Shown: positions 48,401 to 62,891 of the stretch, piece after piece
Layout of the letters: each line of letters opens with the position of its first letter
How positions within the stretch are numbered: position 1 is the first letter of the stretch
Assembly: GCA_026261815.1 (NCBI GenBank)
Contig: JAMPIT010000890.1
Span: forward strand, 12,306,001 to 12,370,000
Reading direction: 5' to 3'
From: Monarcha castaneiventris obscurior
Taxonomy: Eukaryota > Chordata > Aves > Passeriformes > Monarchidae
DNA length: 64,000 nt
The notes under the pieces: model-generated
Databases searched by the model: none
Seen by the model: the letters and a program-made list of their open reading frames with translations, nothing else
Told to the model about the DNA's origin: nothing
Translations under genes and position numbers: made by a program

Positions 48401-50722
48401 AAAACCAATCAACAAAACCTCCCCAAAATCAACAAACCAGAAATATCTTAAGCAAACAAGATTTGTGAAAGTTAGAGTGAAGTAAACACTGTAACTTTCC
48501 TCCTTTCTGCTACATTAGCTGAGTTGTTCCCATCCTGAACTGGGAAGGTACCGTGGTCACAAGGAACCTAGACACGGAGAAACCAGGATGACAAAGGGAA
48601 ACAAAATGGGTGCAGGAAGGGAGGTTCCTAGGATAAGAACAAATAGCCTCAGTCTTTGCTCCAAAAGTGGACCAAACAGGACAAATACACACTAGTAGAA
48701 ACAAAAACAAAGCCAAGGAACTTAGATGCAAACTGCAATAAAAAGCTCAAAGGACTGTACGTTGTCTGAAGAAGGACATTCAAGTGTTAGCAGCAATTGT
48801 TTCACAGTCTGCAATGATCAATACATCTAAGGCTGCCAAAAGAAGGTTTAATTCCTTTGCATTTTTCAGAAGCCCACCTGGGTACCCTCTGGGAATATGG
48901 CTGTTATGGCAGGAAGCTATAGGCCAGGTGGCTGGAACAGATTCAGGATGTTTTTAAAATGGTAGGAAAAAACAGACTAGGAGAGGCTGCATTTTCCAGG
49001 CCCAACAGTGGGAAATATTTAGTAAGGATATTTTTATGCTAGCAGCAGAAGACACCAACATGGAACATAAATATTGGTTTTGCTTTCTCCTATGAGATCT
49101 TTATGGCATTCAGTTGTAGTCTAAAACATAGAATGACAATGGTACAGCTGGACAAACCCTGCTTCTGGAAATGTACGTTTGGAAAACCCAGCCTCCAGAA
49201 ATCTTTCAAGAGCTCTACAAAACCTTTTGCTTCCCCCACCAAGAGAACAAAGACCTCCTCTTTCAGCACCTTTCACAAAGTCTCATATTCCACAGTTTCA
49301 TCTCAAAAATCCCCTCCCAAAACAACAAACCCCACAACTACCAACACTAAGAAACTCCACAGAACAAGTGATCAGGTTGCCTGTGATTTATAGACACTGT
49401 TCCCAGCTTTTCACTGACCACCCCTCTGAGAATTCTCAGTTTTGGAAACCCGTTGTGACAGAAGAAAAACAAAATAAAGTAAGGTGCTGCAATGTTCTAT
49501 TTGCCAAATTAAAAACTATTCCTGATATAAAATCCTCAAATAAGGCATACAATAATCCCATCTCCAGAGCAAATCCTCATTACAGTGAGCTTGTATTGTG
49601 GAAACTGACATGTCTCAGATGATGCTCTAATAATAAAGAGCAGGGTGTCAAATTCACAATATAAGATAACATGAGACTGTAACCAGGTGAACAGGTCTTT
49701 GGTGTCATTTTGGTAATTCTACAAAATACATTTTAATCCTCATGCTTCAGTGATTATTAAGCCTCATGTCACATCAGTGTTCTCCAGCTTTAAAAATGTA
49801 AAAAACATAAATCTAACACTTTCTTGTCTTCTAAAACACATTCTTCCACATTCCCATTTAATTTCAGTGCCACACTGACAGTCTTACATTATCATAACTG
49901 GTTTTCCTGGATTAAATGTAATATTTTCAAGGAGCATTCTTGAAGACAGATTCTTTTATTTTCCTAGCCTTCCTCCCATCTCCACCATTATTTTTAGAAT
50001 AATGGACCTGATAAGACAGCAAACCTAAGCTGGGATTTTGAGGGGGAGGAGTTAGGATGTTGGGTTCTTTTTCCCCCTCATCTCCTGAAAGCTGGTACTT
50101 GTCTGAATCAGGTTTATTTTCAGCTTCTCAGCAAGAGATATGCCAGCTCCTGTTTCTGTTGGTGCTTTAAATGCTTTTGGCTCCTTACTGTGAAGTAATT
50201 CCCACATCTTTACTGCACAGCCACCTTATGCCCTTTGTGGGAGCCTGCTTTCACTCATCTGCAGCCCTTGCACCAGTCTAGTTCAGAACCAGGTTGTTGC
50301 CTCAATCTGTAAGTTTTAAAGTTCATGTTCAAGGACTTAAAAAAGCCCCAAGAAAATTGACACCACTAGCTGAAAGAGTAGAGGGCCAAAGAAAACTCTC
50401 GACTTCCAATTCATGCAAGAGTAATTATTCTAGAATGTTTTCACATGAAAATTAAAATTGCAATGTTTCCTTTCAGGGCAAGAGCTTCTAAAATGGAAGC
50501 ACACTACTATTGGCAGAATAATTGATTTCTAGTCCTAAGACACAGTATTGTTGAAAACCCACCTTTCTGGTAAGTGTAATTGTTTCAGAAATTGTTACAC
50601 TTGATATGATTACAGAAACATTGTTAAATTCACCACAGAGTAGAAGAAATTTTCCATCTTCTGATAGATTTTGAATTGACTCAGCAGCAGCTCTTACAGT
50701 GACTTCCAATTTGGGACACATC

Positions 50723-50728
50723 TTTATT
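50723..50728 (-). promoter_or_regulatory. TBCK: Probable TBCK polyadenylation signal
   Basis: On the minus strand this reads AATAAA (TTTATT on plus). It is the first such hexamer I see after the TBCK stop, about 520 bases downstream. Further hexamers exist lower down (for example near 50111 and 49957), so a longer 3' UTR is possible. Confidence 0.5.
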
Positions 50729-51250
50729 TCCAAACCAGATGAAAAAAATGCTTTTTCAGAAATTAAGCAGGTCACGAGATACAGCAATTACTTTTAAAAT
50801 ATTAGAGAACACACTTTTCCCCACAATATACATGCTACAATTTCATTTCTCTACTTTCAACATTCACAGTAAAATACTTTTTCAAATAATCTAAGTGCAC
50901 CTTTGAGACATCAAGTCTCAGTTAATTTTGCTCTGCAGAAATACAAGATACCAAAAAGCCAGATGAGGTCCTCTCTCTATGTTCAGACTTGCCCAAGCAC
51001 TGCTGCACTACATCAGCACTGAAAGAGGTTTCTTGAAAAGCTTGAAGCTTCAGTTTTGATCAGTTCCAACTGAAGCTCTATACTAAGGAACAAAGACAAA
51101 GTTCCTGGGCTCTACAGCTGCAGGATAAGACACTGATCATCAGGATATCTTGTATGGTGAAGATACCATAATGCCCTTCAGGTTCAGGATATCTGTGCTG
51201 TAGGTGAGACTTTCCTCTTCAGACAGATCGTCCTGAATGTTCACAGTCAC
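50729..51250 (-). other. TBCK: TBCK 3' untranslated region (probable)
   Basis: This is the sequence between the TBCK stop codon and the first AATAAA on the minus strand. No coding potential or repeat is recognised, and its extent is inferred from the hexamer only. Confidence 0.55.
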
Positions 51251-51361
51251 TTAGATTTGTGGAGAAGGAACTGTGAGGAGACCAGTTGGCTTGATCTTGT
51301 TGATTCCTCCATCTAGGATGCAGACCCTTGGGTACTTGTTTTTCACTAGATGAGCTGCAAA
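51251..51361 (-). CDS. TBCK: TBCK terminal coding exon (end of rhodanese-like domain)
   Basis: TBCK is an intracellular protein with a pseudokinase domain, a Rab-GAP type TBC domain and a C-terminal rhodanese-like domain. It influences mTOR signalling and is part of the FERRY complex, as I recall. This exon encodes [20 protein letters not shown], then [16 protein letters not shown] and a TAA stop, 36 residues. It differs from my memory of human TBCK at only three places (Met/Asn, Ile/Val, Ile/Val). The acceptor on the minus strand is ATTTGTTTCAG, phase 0. The CILDGG motif is the usual end of a rhodanese fold (strand, then a turn with Gly-Gly). The gene runs toward NPNT, the tail-to-tail order of human 4q24. 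Confidence 0.96.
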   Translation of the reverse strand, partial: FAAHLVKNKYPRVCILDGGINKIKPTGLLTVPSPQI

Positions 51362-54300
51362 CTGAAACAAATGTATCATTAGCCCACTGCATATCATAGT
51401 CCTTAAACCACAATAACTTTGTGTTAAGTAAGGCAAATAAACCAAAAAATATCAGACCCTTGAAGTTCTTTTTTTTGCACCAATTAGTCCAACACAGGAG
51501 CCCAGGCCAGTGTGTTGAAACAGCTGGTATGAATTTTGTGGTCATGAAAGTGTCACACTAATAACCTTGAACTTTATTTATCTCTGTTTAGGCAGGATTT
51601 TACCTCATCCTAAAAGGACTGTTTAATCTCAGGGCAATCACTGGAGCCTCTCTCAAAGCCAGAACTAACAGATATTTTTCTGTGCATTAATCTAACTCGC
51701 AGCTGTTTCCTGTAGGTTCCCAAGTGTACAAGCATCACAATTTGAGGGTATAATCATTTGCTTACCCTGTCAAACTGGTCTGATGCGACTTGATCTCACA
51801 GAAGCCAGATATGAATTTGGGGTCTATCATCTCCCATCTTCCCTGCCCCCACCAATCTGCCCACAGGCAGGTTAAACAGTGCAAGCAGGTATCCCCCCAC
51901 CACTGAAAGCCTCTCTCCTCAACTACCTCATGATATAAACCAAACACAACAGTTGCCACTTTCCACATAGTAACTTTGTGAAACATTATTACAATGACAA
52001 AAACATTTTGTATATCAAAATAATTATGATAAAAAAAGATCTAAATTGTGTTTCAGAATACCAAAATCCAACCCAAAGGAACAATATTTTGTGCATCACA
52101 GGTCAAACTTGCCTTCTATATACTGACTACAATTCATTAAAAAGCAAGTACCAAAACAGACTCATCAGTGAGAAACTAACAGTTTTACCTAATTTCCGAT
52201 AGCTGTGATAGATTGCTCTGCCATTCCAGTCTTTGAGACCATTGCTTTAAATTTGGCTGTCAAATCACAAACCATTAGTAAAATCATTGAATGTTTCCAA
52301 TGGGCTATGTAAAAAATTTGCTTTTCCCTTTTTGAATCTTCAATTAGTGATGCTATTGCAGAACCTGTGCAAGCGTGATGTCCAGATAACTAACTTTGCT
52401 CAAACATATAAATTACCAACTCAAGAACAGCTGTGGGCACCCCAAACAAAGTCAGTACATGGATTTCTTTTTTTATTTACTTTCCTTCTAATTACCTGTT
52501 ACAGTGTAACAGATACTGAGGCAGAACTAGATGTACTACACAATTACCTGTAAACATTTTGGCTGTTAAATTTATTTCAGGTAGTTGCCCAGAGAAGACC
52601 AAAAGGAAGTTCAATCATCTCTTTCCCCATCAGTTTGGGTTATTCAGTACAGCAGTCAAAGAACCAACTAAAAAAATCCCCACAATCAAGCAATCAAAGC
52701 AGCTGACAGTAAACTTACACCATATGTGGATGTCAGCTTTCATGAGCAATGTAAATGCTTTGCTTTTAGAAAGGTTCTTGGGTGCCCAAGGTGGTGTAAT
52801 ATGCACAGAGACATCACTAGGAGAGTCCAAACACCTCTTGCTATAATGACAGTCCATAAAGATGTGGTGCACAGTAAAACAGAGACAAAGATAGCACTCA
52901 GCTGTGCATACCATGAACTACAAAAGTACTTTCTATTCCCAGTGAAATACTCCTACCAGACCTCTCTACTTCACATGGACTTATCTGTCACCTCACAGTG
53001 CTCTCCCCCTGTGACTAATGGACAGTGAGTGCTCTGTCTTGGACACCAACGCTGCCCAGAGCCAGCAGAAATGAGAAATGGCAATGAGCATTCAGGCTGG
53101 CAGGAAGCACCATGTTATTTCCTGAGTACAGTGTCCCATGTGCCAACAGGGATGTTCCACTCTCTGACTACTGATAACTTTAAAATGCTGATTATAAACT
53201 GTAAACTCTGCTCCAAGTGTTTTGAACACCCTAACCCTAATGTAACTACCATTCAATGTAATCTTAAAAGAGAATACACAAACAAATGCCTTGTACTTGG
53301 GATTTGAGCATAAAGGCCTATGTCCCACTGTATTTTAGAACTGCTTTAGTAACCAAGTTGTGTAAAAGTAATTTTCTTCACTGCATATGACAAGGTTACT
53401 TTAAAACCTTATAGTGAGGAATTTGTCACTTGCAGGGCCTCTGGGAAAAAAAGCACTGCAAAATCTAGGGCTGGTAGCAAATGATGGGCAGAAAGCACAA
53501 GAGCACAAGATGATATACTGTAAGATGAACTTAATATTTTTTTCAAATTGTCACAGATATGCCTTCTGTTGTCTGCCTAGTTTCAGTGAGAAATGCTGCA
53601 AGTACAGTTCAAAATACTGCAGCTGAACATCCAGCCAGGGAAAAACCAGGAAATGTACTACTATCAGTATCTCACTAGTGTGGGAACTAGCTGTGAGTCA
53701 GGGGCCTAGAGGCACACTGACATAAGCTGAGAGTTGCCATCCAACTCCCAATATCAGCCTCCAAGAGCTTTGCACATCCATCTGCCCAGGAAATGCATAG
53801 AAGACTCCAGGTTTAAGTCACAAGGCAATAGGACTTGATCCCATTAAAGACATTCCTAGTTTTACCTTCTGCCTTCCTCCATTTCTTCACTGAAAGTAGA
53901 AATAGTAACTTTTGGTAAAGCATAGACTTAGAAATAGCCTCTTACTAGCATAGCAGTCTTCCTTATTAAAAATTTGACTTTTTATAGTTCTGCTCCTCTG
54001 TACATGTCTGTGCCACCCTCTCCCAGCCAGAGGACCCTGTCTGTTGCAGACAAGAACAGGAACTTGTTCACCACATTTCTGAAATGTTCCAACACCACCT
54101 GGTATCTTGCCTTGCCAAAACACACTCTATGAAGCCAATATTTTCAAAACACAGAGGAGTGCTATTTCTGGTGTATGCACTGATGGAGGGGCATGAGAGG
54201 AAGGACTATTTGAAATAGCTACATAGATTTTCTCCCCAGTTTGACCCTTGGTAATGCCAAATACTAGTAGCCTGAACCCAAGAAATAAAGATAAAAAAAT

Positions 54301-57300
54301 GTTTCCTAAAAAGCTAAAAAAAAAGGTAAAACCAGTGATCCAAAAAGAGCAAACTTCATGCATCAAAAAAATCCCAAGGTTATCTTCTGAAAGAATACCC
54401 CAGACTTTCTACAACAGAAACTGCCATCTTGGCATGCATACAGGGGTTCTATTTCCTTTATAAATGCAATCATAAAGTGTCAACTAGAAGTTTACTAACA
54501 GGCACCTGAATATGTAATTTGTAGGTTACTAATAATCCAATTTACAAAGGTGCTTTTAAGACTGAAAATAACATGGTGAAGAGATAAGCACACAGGCTCC
54601 ATCATCCTTGTAAAGCACCTACATTTTAAAGAGAGATGTATTGAAACATACAAAGGTACAATTATGTACAATTGTGTACAATAGTGTACAATTGAATTTC
54701 CATTATACAGAAATATATTTCTGTAAATAGACATAAACTGTCCTTTATTGTAGATCAAACTTTCTCAAATGTTTGTGTTGATATAACTTCTGAAATATAT
54801 CTTTTCCCTTACCACCAATGGATCACACTCCCCTGTAACGCTTTTGTTTTCATTTAGACAAGAAGACTACTTGGGGGAAATGGGAGTTGTTTCTATCTGA
54901 GGAAAGGCTTCAAGGGATACTACTACAAGACTTTAAGTTTTTTACTTTCTGCTTCAGGTGGTCTTTCCTTAAAATGATATTCCTATTCCAGTTGCTGTGT
55001 TTTCCCTGGTTGCATCTAATGTTTAAACTGAACCTCCGAACAGAAATGCTTCTCGCTGCTTTCACAGCAAATATTACATATGAAAGAAGGAATATGTAAG
55101 AAACCTGTTTAATGACTGCAATATGATGACTTTGCTGAAGACTTTGGAAACACAGTTCCTCTATTAAGTAATGCAACCATCAATTCCAGATAAAACACCC
55201 TTCTTGGTGAGCATAACTAAGCCATGAAGTTGCAATTTGCATTTGAAAATAGTCATTTAAGACTCTTAATGCAGATACAAAAAGTCAGGCTTTCAAAGAC
55301 AGACAAGATCACAGAAAATTCATACCAAATATTAAACATTTTATCCTGTCTTGGTGATGCTCTCAATATAAATAGCGTCACAGGACTGCTCCTTTAAGCA
55401 CCATCAAGAACCTTAATGATCTGCACATTGCAGAATGTATCAAAATGTTTCTACAAAATGTTTCTACTACCCTGTTCCAAGCAGCAAAATAACAGCTTTC
55501 AAGTGCTGCATGTCTTATGCCAGGCACGTCACGTTTTCAGACTGTCTACAGCACAGAGTCTAAGAACACAACAGCTTGAGCAGCCCCACTCCCAGCACCC
55601 TTCGGGCCAGCCACGAGGGCTGCTATGTACACATTATTCACTTTCACAGACATTCTTGTGACAGGCTTTAATTAAAGGGCACGCTGGGAGGGAAGGAGGA
55701 GTAACATACTGCACCAGAATAACAGAAAAGATTGCTGTGACAAGTGTTACCATGGTATAAATATTAACAGCATACTCTGAAAGAGTCAGAAGAAAAGTAG
55801 AAGTTGGAGGAGAAATATCAACCAAATTCTGTATTATTCATTCATTGCCACAAGATTATTTCTAGTTTTCCACTTGTAAACTCATGCTACACAAACCTCT
55901 CAGGAATTGCAGTCTTTTTTGCTGTGTGATTTCAGTCCAAGAGCTCACGTACACCTCCCTGAAAGCTCAACAGTCAAAGTGATCAGTCTGCAACTTTTTT
56001 AACAACACTCTCCATATGCCAGAACACAAGATTATTTTTAGTGAGCTACTTCTTATATTAATAAATGATAATGATAAATGAAATGACACTTTAACACCAT
56101 GAAAAAGATAGGAACCTAAAACCTCCCATATCAACACAACAGTGCCAAGTTGTTGGTTGTAGTATTACCATAAACTGAATGGAAGTAAAAAAAAAAACAC
56201 AGAAAGGACAACTTGGTGCAAACACATGCTAGCGGGTGGGAGGGGTGGAATATAGAACCACCTGCTCTAACAAGATCAAGGGAAAATTCTCTACATGTAG
56301 ATCTGGCCAGAACAGAACACTTTCCATTCCATCAGTACAAAAACACAGCAGTAACTTAAAGGACATACATGCAAAGATTTGAAAATATGCCTACACAAAC
56401 AGGTATTTAATAGCTGGTTTCGGAGTAAGTTTTACTGAGAATGAAAGTAAGAGTAAACAGTCAAATTTCTCCAGATAATAAATTTTAAACACCTGTATTT
56501 TAAATTTTCCACCTAGAAATTATATACATTAAAAAAATACCCAGCTGAAAGTGAGCACTTGAAAATTAAAGTCAGTTGCCGAGATTTAGCTGTTGTAACA
56601 CAGCTAATTTATACTGACCAAAATAAATGCAGTGCACACATTACAGTTGAATGGAATGTAAAATGAAAATGCAGAAAGAAAACGATTCTATTTTTTACTC
56701 AACAGAAAATAAAAGAGCTGTTAGTGAACAGCAATATATGATTTTGAAAAGAGGCTAACAGCTGGCTTGGATATAAAAAGAGAAAGGACGAGTCTTTGTG
56801 AAAGATTCTACCTCCTCGCCCCAAGTATAAGGGTTGCCCTAGATATTGAAAAATGGTCAAAGAAATATTTGATAGTGAAAGACATTTCGTTGTGATTTGA
56901 GAACTTTTTCCCAAGACTACCCCAACTGCAAGTTTTGTCCTGTTTCTACTCAAACCCTCCTGCAGGAGTCAGTCATTCAGTCAGTCCTCTTCAAAGGCTG
57001 GTTCAGATACAGTTTAGAGAAAAGCAAAACAACATTGCTCCAGACAAGCAGCACAGATATTCTAACTGCCAAATTCACCAACACCATTCTAGCTGGTATA
57101 TCCTTACACAAGGTCCTGAACGTACAACACTATTTATAGCTCATTACCATCTCTATTTTAGTTATCACTATTTCTGATTCTCTGAACTGGAATACCAGGA
57201 AACCCAAAACACTGTCTCAGAGCAGAGAAACAGCCCCAGAAAGTGGAAATTCTATGTTATAATGAAATAGCTCTGAGCAACATGAATACAACCTAATCCA

Positions 57301-60300
57301 AGTTCCATCAATGACAGGAATACTCTTTCAGAGGTGCAGTCCACAAGGAGTGTAACAACAGTCAAGACAGATGTCGGGAGAAACTCTGGGGCCTGACAGC
57401 ACCACTCCAAGATTCAGCTTAAGCATTCTCCCATCCTTCCTGACCTTAGAGATTTCCCAGATGATTGAAAAGGGTTGACATCCTGCTTGCCAGCATCTCT
57501 CAGACATGTTTACACAGGTAAAGCCAAGGACTCCACGATTCCTCATTCCAGAAGAGTCCAAATCTCTGTGCAGTAAGGCACACAGACAGGCCAAACACAA
57601 TCTACATCAAATGATCAACTAAAATTTCCAATGACCACTACCATTGGTCTCAGTAAAAATTAAAGAAGAGAACCTAGTTTGGAGTTTTAGAGTCAGCCTG
57701 TTTTCCGTGGCACTTACTTCAGAGGAGGAAAAGGAACATACCAATTATGCTCCTAAGATCCATCTTGCATTTTGCCCCTTCCTCTTTCATACCTGGCTGG
57801 AACAGTGAGAGATTTAGGCCATCACTGCTGTACCTGAGGCATTCAAGGCGCACGAACCAAAGCCAGGGTCAGGGGCAGAATTACAACAGCACAACACAAC
57901 TCCTGGCTGGCTGCCCAAGTGTCTCTCTCAGGCTGTGTGAAGAGCGTGTGCTGGCAACAGCAGTTGGGCTGCTTTCTCTCCATGAGGGAAAGCATGCATA
58001 CATTATGCATGTTACAATAATAAAAAGGGCTAAATGTATGGAATAAAATCATGAAGACTTAACCATGTATTGGGGAGAGTTACAATCAGAAGGACTGTTG
58101 CTGATTAACTAAAACCTTTCAAACTTTTCAAAATACAAGCTTAATCTCTTCTTTAAAGGCAACAAGGAGGCTCTGATGATTCCAGTAGCCTCTGATCTGA
58201 ATGCAGATGGGAAGATGGGGCCTTAAAAAAAGAAACATGAAAGAGCCATTCTGGGAATCATAATGGGCCCTCCATCCCTGCAAAGAGAAGGGTTTTCATT
58301 CCAATTGTTCAGTCACTTTCCTACAGAAACTATTTACAAAGAAACAGAGTCTAAAAGATGTATAGTGGAAACATCTCCAGAAGTTTATTGTTTAATTTCT
58401 ATTTCCTCACACTCCACAAGTTTTATTAGGCCCTTCCAACTAAAAATATTTGTCTTTAGAAGCACAAATGCACCTATCCTTTCGTATTCTATGCAATGCC
58501 TAATCTTCAGATCACCCTATGAAGTTTCATAGGTATCCATTTTCAGTTTTAAGACAAGTTTGTAACAGAAGAAATCATGCAAGGACTTGCTTCTCTGGCA
58601 AGGGGTTTTTAAAAGGCCTGAGGAAGATGACAATAAAACCACACAAATTCAGTAGTAACCAGACACTGTAATCTATGTGTCTCCGTCTTCATACAAAAAA
58701 AAAAGCATTTTTGATAGTGTGCTGGGTGAGAGAAAATGCTATATGCTATATTAATATAGAAAAAAAACATTTCTTTTTTCCAAGCTAAGAATATGTTATA
58801 CAAAAAGAATTGTGAATTTGACCCTGTCCCTCTTGCCTTGAAAACAGCCAGAAAGATCTCATGGAAAATCAGAGCTTCTTGTCTTTGTTTTGGAGATGAT
58901 TCATGTATTTTATCTATTAGCTATTGTGATGCAATAAGAATGACTACTTTGCTTCAGTAACTTGTAGAAGTCGTCTAGACAATGTATTTACAGCAGCATA
59001 ACTTATCCAGACAAAAAGTAATCAAAGTAACAACTAGAATTTACAATTTAGAATTTATTTCCCAGCTATAAAGACAGATGTTTTTTAAGTTTTGACTTAC
59101 AGCTTATCTGTCTTTTTCCAAGCAAAATATAAGTAAGTTGCTAATTGTTAGACAAATTAAAGCATCATGTATATTTTATTCTGTTACAGGATTTAGCTGA
59201 CAATAAAGCACATATATTAAACCACTGGGGGAAACATGTATTTATTAAACAACCATGTGACAAAAGTAGAAGTGTGCCACTGTCAAAATTAAGTTGCTAA
59301 AGAATGACTTAGTGTCAGGTAAGGTATTTCTCCTGTTCTAAATTCAGTCAACATTGCGGTAATATAGGCAAAAGTTTGAAATGGAAACAGATAATGGCTT
59401 AGCACCTCAAAGCTGACTGAAGGAGGGAAGATGAAGCAATGTCACCCTTCCATAAAAACACCCAAAATAATCCCTGTCCTACATATGCATAACTATAATC
59501 CACCTTTTTACTTGCTGTATCTCTGACTTTGAAAGTGACAAAAATCAGGAGACGTAATTTGTCCCAGACCAAAAAAGAAGTTACAGTTGAACACCTATTG
59601 CCTATTTAACTATTATATTCCCAACTTGATCCCTTGACCATAATGGAATTTACAATGTACATATCTGTCTGTGGAAGTGGGAAAGGGAAATTCAATTCCC
59701 TTAGGAGATGCTGCCACTTAACATATTCAAAAGTTACATATAAAAATAGAATCTGGTTGATGAACTCCAGCATAATACCTTTTATGTGGAGGTTTCCTGC
59801 TGTTTTCAGAGACAAACAAATATCTGCTCTGTTAACAAGTGCCCAGAAAAACCTAGAAGAAAGGCTGGCACCATGAGAAGAAGCTTAAAGGAAGGAATAT
59901 TGTCCAGAGAAGTGTGAGCCAAATGCCAGCACATGATACCCCTTTTACAAAATTTTTATGCTGCCAATGGTGCATTCAGTAAGGCTCCTGTACATCAGCC
60001 AATATATTAATTTAACTTCTAGTAGCATCAATGGCTTATCATGCAGGATTACCGTTTTAATTCCGTCCTAAGGAAGTGTTCAGCTAGAGCCAGAGCTGTC
60101 ATATCCAGAGGCACTATGACACATTGCTGGCTTCCCTGACCTCTTGCTGGAACAGTGCTGTGGTGAAGTTTTCAGTTTTCCCTCTCACATCTCAAATTCT
60201 AGACAGCATTTTCTTTCCAATTTAAATTTTTTATCATCTAGCACCAAATCCAATGCCAAAAAGCAGAAACAGAAATGAAGTGCAAAAGGACTTTTTCTAC

Positions 60301-62891
60301 AGGTCTGTTCAGTGTACGTCACTTTGCTTTTAAAATTATTTTTAAGTGATGCCAAGTAGGCTGCTCATGGAAGCATAATTGAAAGATTCAACCTTCTAAC
60401 TACAAACAGGCCCATATACAATCAGTGTTTTTTCACACTTAGCCCCGCCTCTCAGTCCTATATAAACTTAAACTAAACATATAACACTGCCAATCTCCAA
60501 ATTTTTAGTGGAGTAAATATCAGTCAACATTTCTGAAGAAATGTTCTCCTTTCTCCCTGTGCCATTTTCCTTTATGGCATAGGGTACAATTTTTGGCTCA
60601 TCCCATTTAATCTGGAAATATATACCTCTGTTTGGAAAAAATACATTTAAAGTCGAGTGTCTTAAAACATGGACAAAAATTGGTTTTGTTTCCATGCATT
60701 AACTTTTAAAATTTTTTTCCTGTGATTTCATTACCTAGTAAAATTGAAAAAGTAATAACTATTGTTCTTGTCAAGCCTTGAGCTACCTACATAGCTTGGG
60801 CATGAAGAGTGGCAGACAGTTCTATGCAGTCACACAGAGTAAAACTGAAACTGACCTTAAAAAATTACCCACAAAAGAAAAAATTTCATCAACACAGTCA
60901 AATTGAAGCTAGTTTTATATGTATTTTAAGGGTGTGATAGAAGTGGAGAGTCTTTACCAGTATTTAGGCTTTAGTATTTCATTAATTTCTGGTCAAACTG
61001 GTCAATCCAGTATTTTGTTGCTATTTAAAGCTCAAACCACTTTAGTTAGGATTTCAAGAACTCTACAAGCAAATCAAGAGGCAAAGCAGGATTTCTCCTT
61101 TATGGAAAGCTATAATATTGACAATTCTGGGTCAACATTGTCTCGGCTGCATAAAATCTGTGTTTAGAGGGTAGGACAGCACCTCTCACGTGACTGAAGT
61201 ACTTGCACTCACTAAGCACACTGCAAGATTTCTTTAGCTGCACAGCAAAGGAAACATTTCATGTTCATCTCAAAAATTCTGAAACATTAAAAAAACAGTC
61301 TAATTTTGCATCAGAATTGTCTCTCAAATACAGGAGAAAATGGTATCTTCTTGGCTTTGGTGGAATTGACAACCCACACTGTACTTCCCATCCCCAGAAA
61401 TTTGTTACAAGTTGTTTCTTCACTCTGAGAGCCTTTGTTTCAGACAAACCATTTCTGACTGTTTGTGAAAAACAACTGCCAGAAAATGGCTTGGTAGTGT
61501 GTGGAATATGTCCCATGAAGACACTCACTAGTGAACAGCAAAGAACTTACTTTTTCCTGTTCTTAATCCTCAGGAGTTTAGTGAATGGTTAGGCTCTTCC
61601 TGAGATAAATTTGTATGTTTGGTAATTTGAAATGTAATTGCTGAAAGCAGCTGCATAATCCACATCGAACATGTAAAGCATCATTTAAATCATCTCCATT
61701 TTGCTCTTAGCATTTTATGCAGTTTGCATTTGTTCTTCTGAGAGGGGATTTATGCATTCAGCATTTAGTGGGGAATTGTGATTATTCAAATGGTCTGACT
61801 TCATGATGAAATATCCATCATGAACTTACCTGGATTCACACACAAACCTAGATACTCACTACTGAAACTATGTGAGAGATGGTTTACAGTCTCTTTTGTG
61901 CCATTTCTGTTACTATTTAAGAAACTTGATACATATCACAAGTTAATTTTCTAAATGATGAAATGCAGGTTAATGAGAGGGATTTCTCCCTCTACTTACA
62001 ACTCCCTACAGGTATTAAAACCAACATCACGTGTTGTGCTGATACTGATGCTGTTTCTGACATGAAGACCTTTTAATGATTCACAGCCCTCCTTGCCATA
62101 TCAGGGTTATAGTTCATGTCCTTTGTGTAAACAGGTTTAAGAAACGGGTGAACCAGAGGTAAATCATAATTAAGAGTATGCCTGAAAAAAAAAGATAACT
62201 TTTCTTCATCTGAGAGCAGTATAGTGAAAGAAATACTTGTGTACTTTTAGTTGTTATTTTGGAGGTTCTCAACACAATCAAATACTTAATTATAGAAAAG
62301 AACAGGCAAGTTTGAATATTCTTCGTGTCTAGCTAGAGGCACCAACAATAAATATATCATACAAAAGTTACCAGTAAGGATCATTCTCCTCTTCTCTAAG
62401 CACAACTGCAGGAACAAGTGATTCTAAAAAATTGGGCAATACATTGTTTCTTACTAGTAGGAATATGAATTATATCTTCTTTCCTCTGTACTTCCTAACG
62501 TATCTCTCCCCATCCAACTTACCTTATGTGTCCTTCCTAACACCACAAAAAGTAAATGCAAGGCAATTTTGAAAGCTCTTACCTATGCACATTAGAAGTG
62601 CCAATGTCACTTCTCTGACATGACAAAAATAAAGGTTTTAAAGCTGAGGAAGATAATGTCAAGCAATTTCATTTCAAAACATCAACCTTCTCAGATGTGG
62701 ACCATTTGAAGGGAAATGTCTTTGTCTAGAAGCAGAAATGAGTGACAACAAAAACACTACCCAGATCCTGTCATCATACACAAAATTCTAATCTAAATTT
62801 TCCATACGCTAGCATTTATTTTACTACTGCCAGTATGCATGCTATTGCTTATGTCTAAGGATAAAAATACACATTTTAGCAATATACTTAC
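51362..62891 (-). other. TBCK: TBCK last intron, 11.5 kb
   Basis: This phase-0 intron of the minus-strand gene has donor GTAAGT (62891 downward) and acceptor TTTGTTTCAG (ending at 51362). It includes a four-unit 10-bp tandem repeat at 54656-54695. No other exon, RNA gene or clear mobile element is recognised. Confidence 0.85.
54656..54695. repeat. Tandem repeat, four 10-bp units
   Basis: Four adjacent units GTACAATTAT, GTACAATTGT, GTACAATAGT and GTACAATTGA share the core GTACAAT. The core contains the palindrome GTAC, and the TTGTACAA-like words make the array locally self-complementary. It lies in the last TBCK intron. Confidence 0.93.

Larger units (their letters stand above)
30341..50722. 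other. Intergenic DNA between NPNT and TBCK, no gene seen
   Basis: About 20 kb without recognisable exons or RNA genes. It holds a (TCC)n microsatellite at 30912-30930, an A-run at 34985-34996, an A-rich tract at about 43477-43538, a 13-bp tandem duplication at 48375-48400, and A/C-rich or G/T-rich stretches near 47945, 48395 and 49305. The AT-rich segment 37318-37400 has several homeodomain-like TTAAT/AATTA words. None of these marks a gene. Confidence 0.65.

Noticed and set aside
49103..49622. Two overlapping plus-strand open frames (96 and 147 codons), Ser/Thr/Lys/Pro-rich.
   Set aside because: They arise from an A/C-rich low-complexity stretch that is poor in stop codons. No homologue is recognised.
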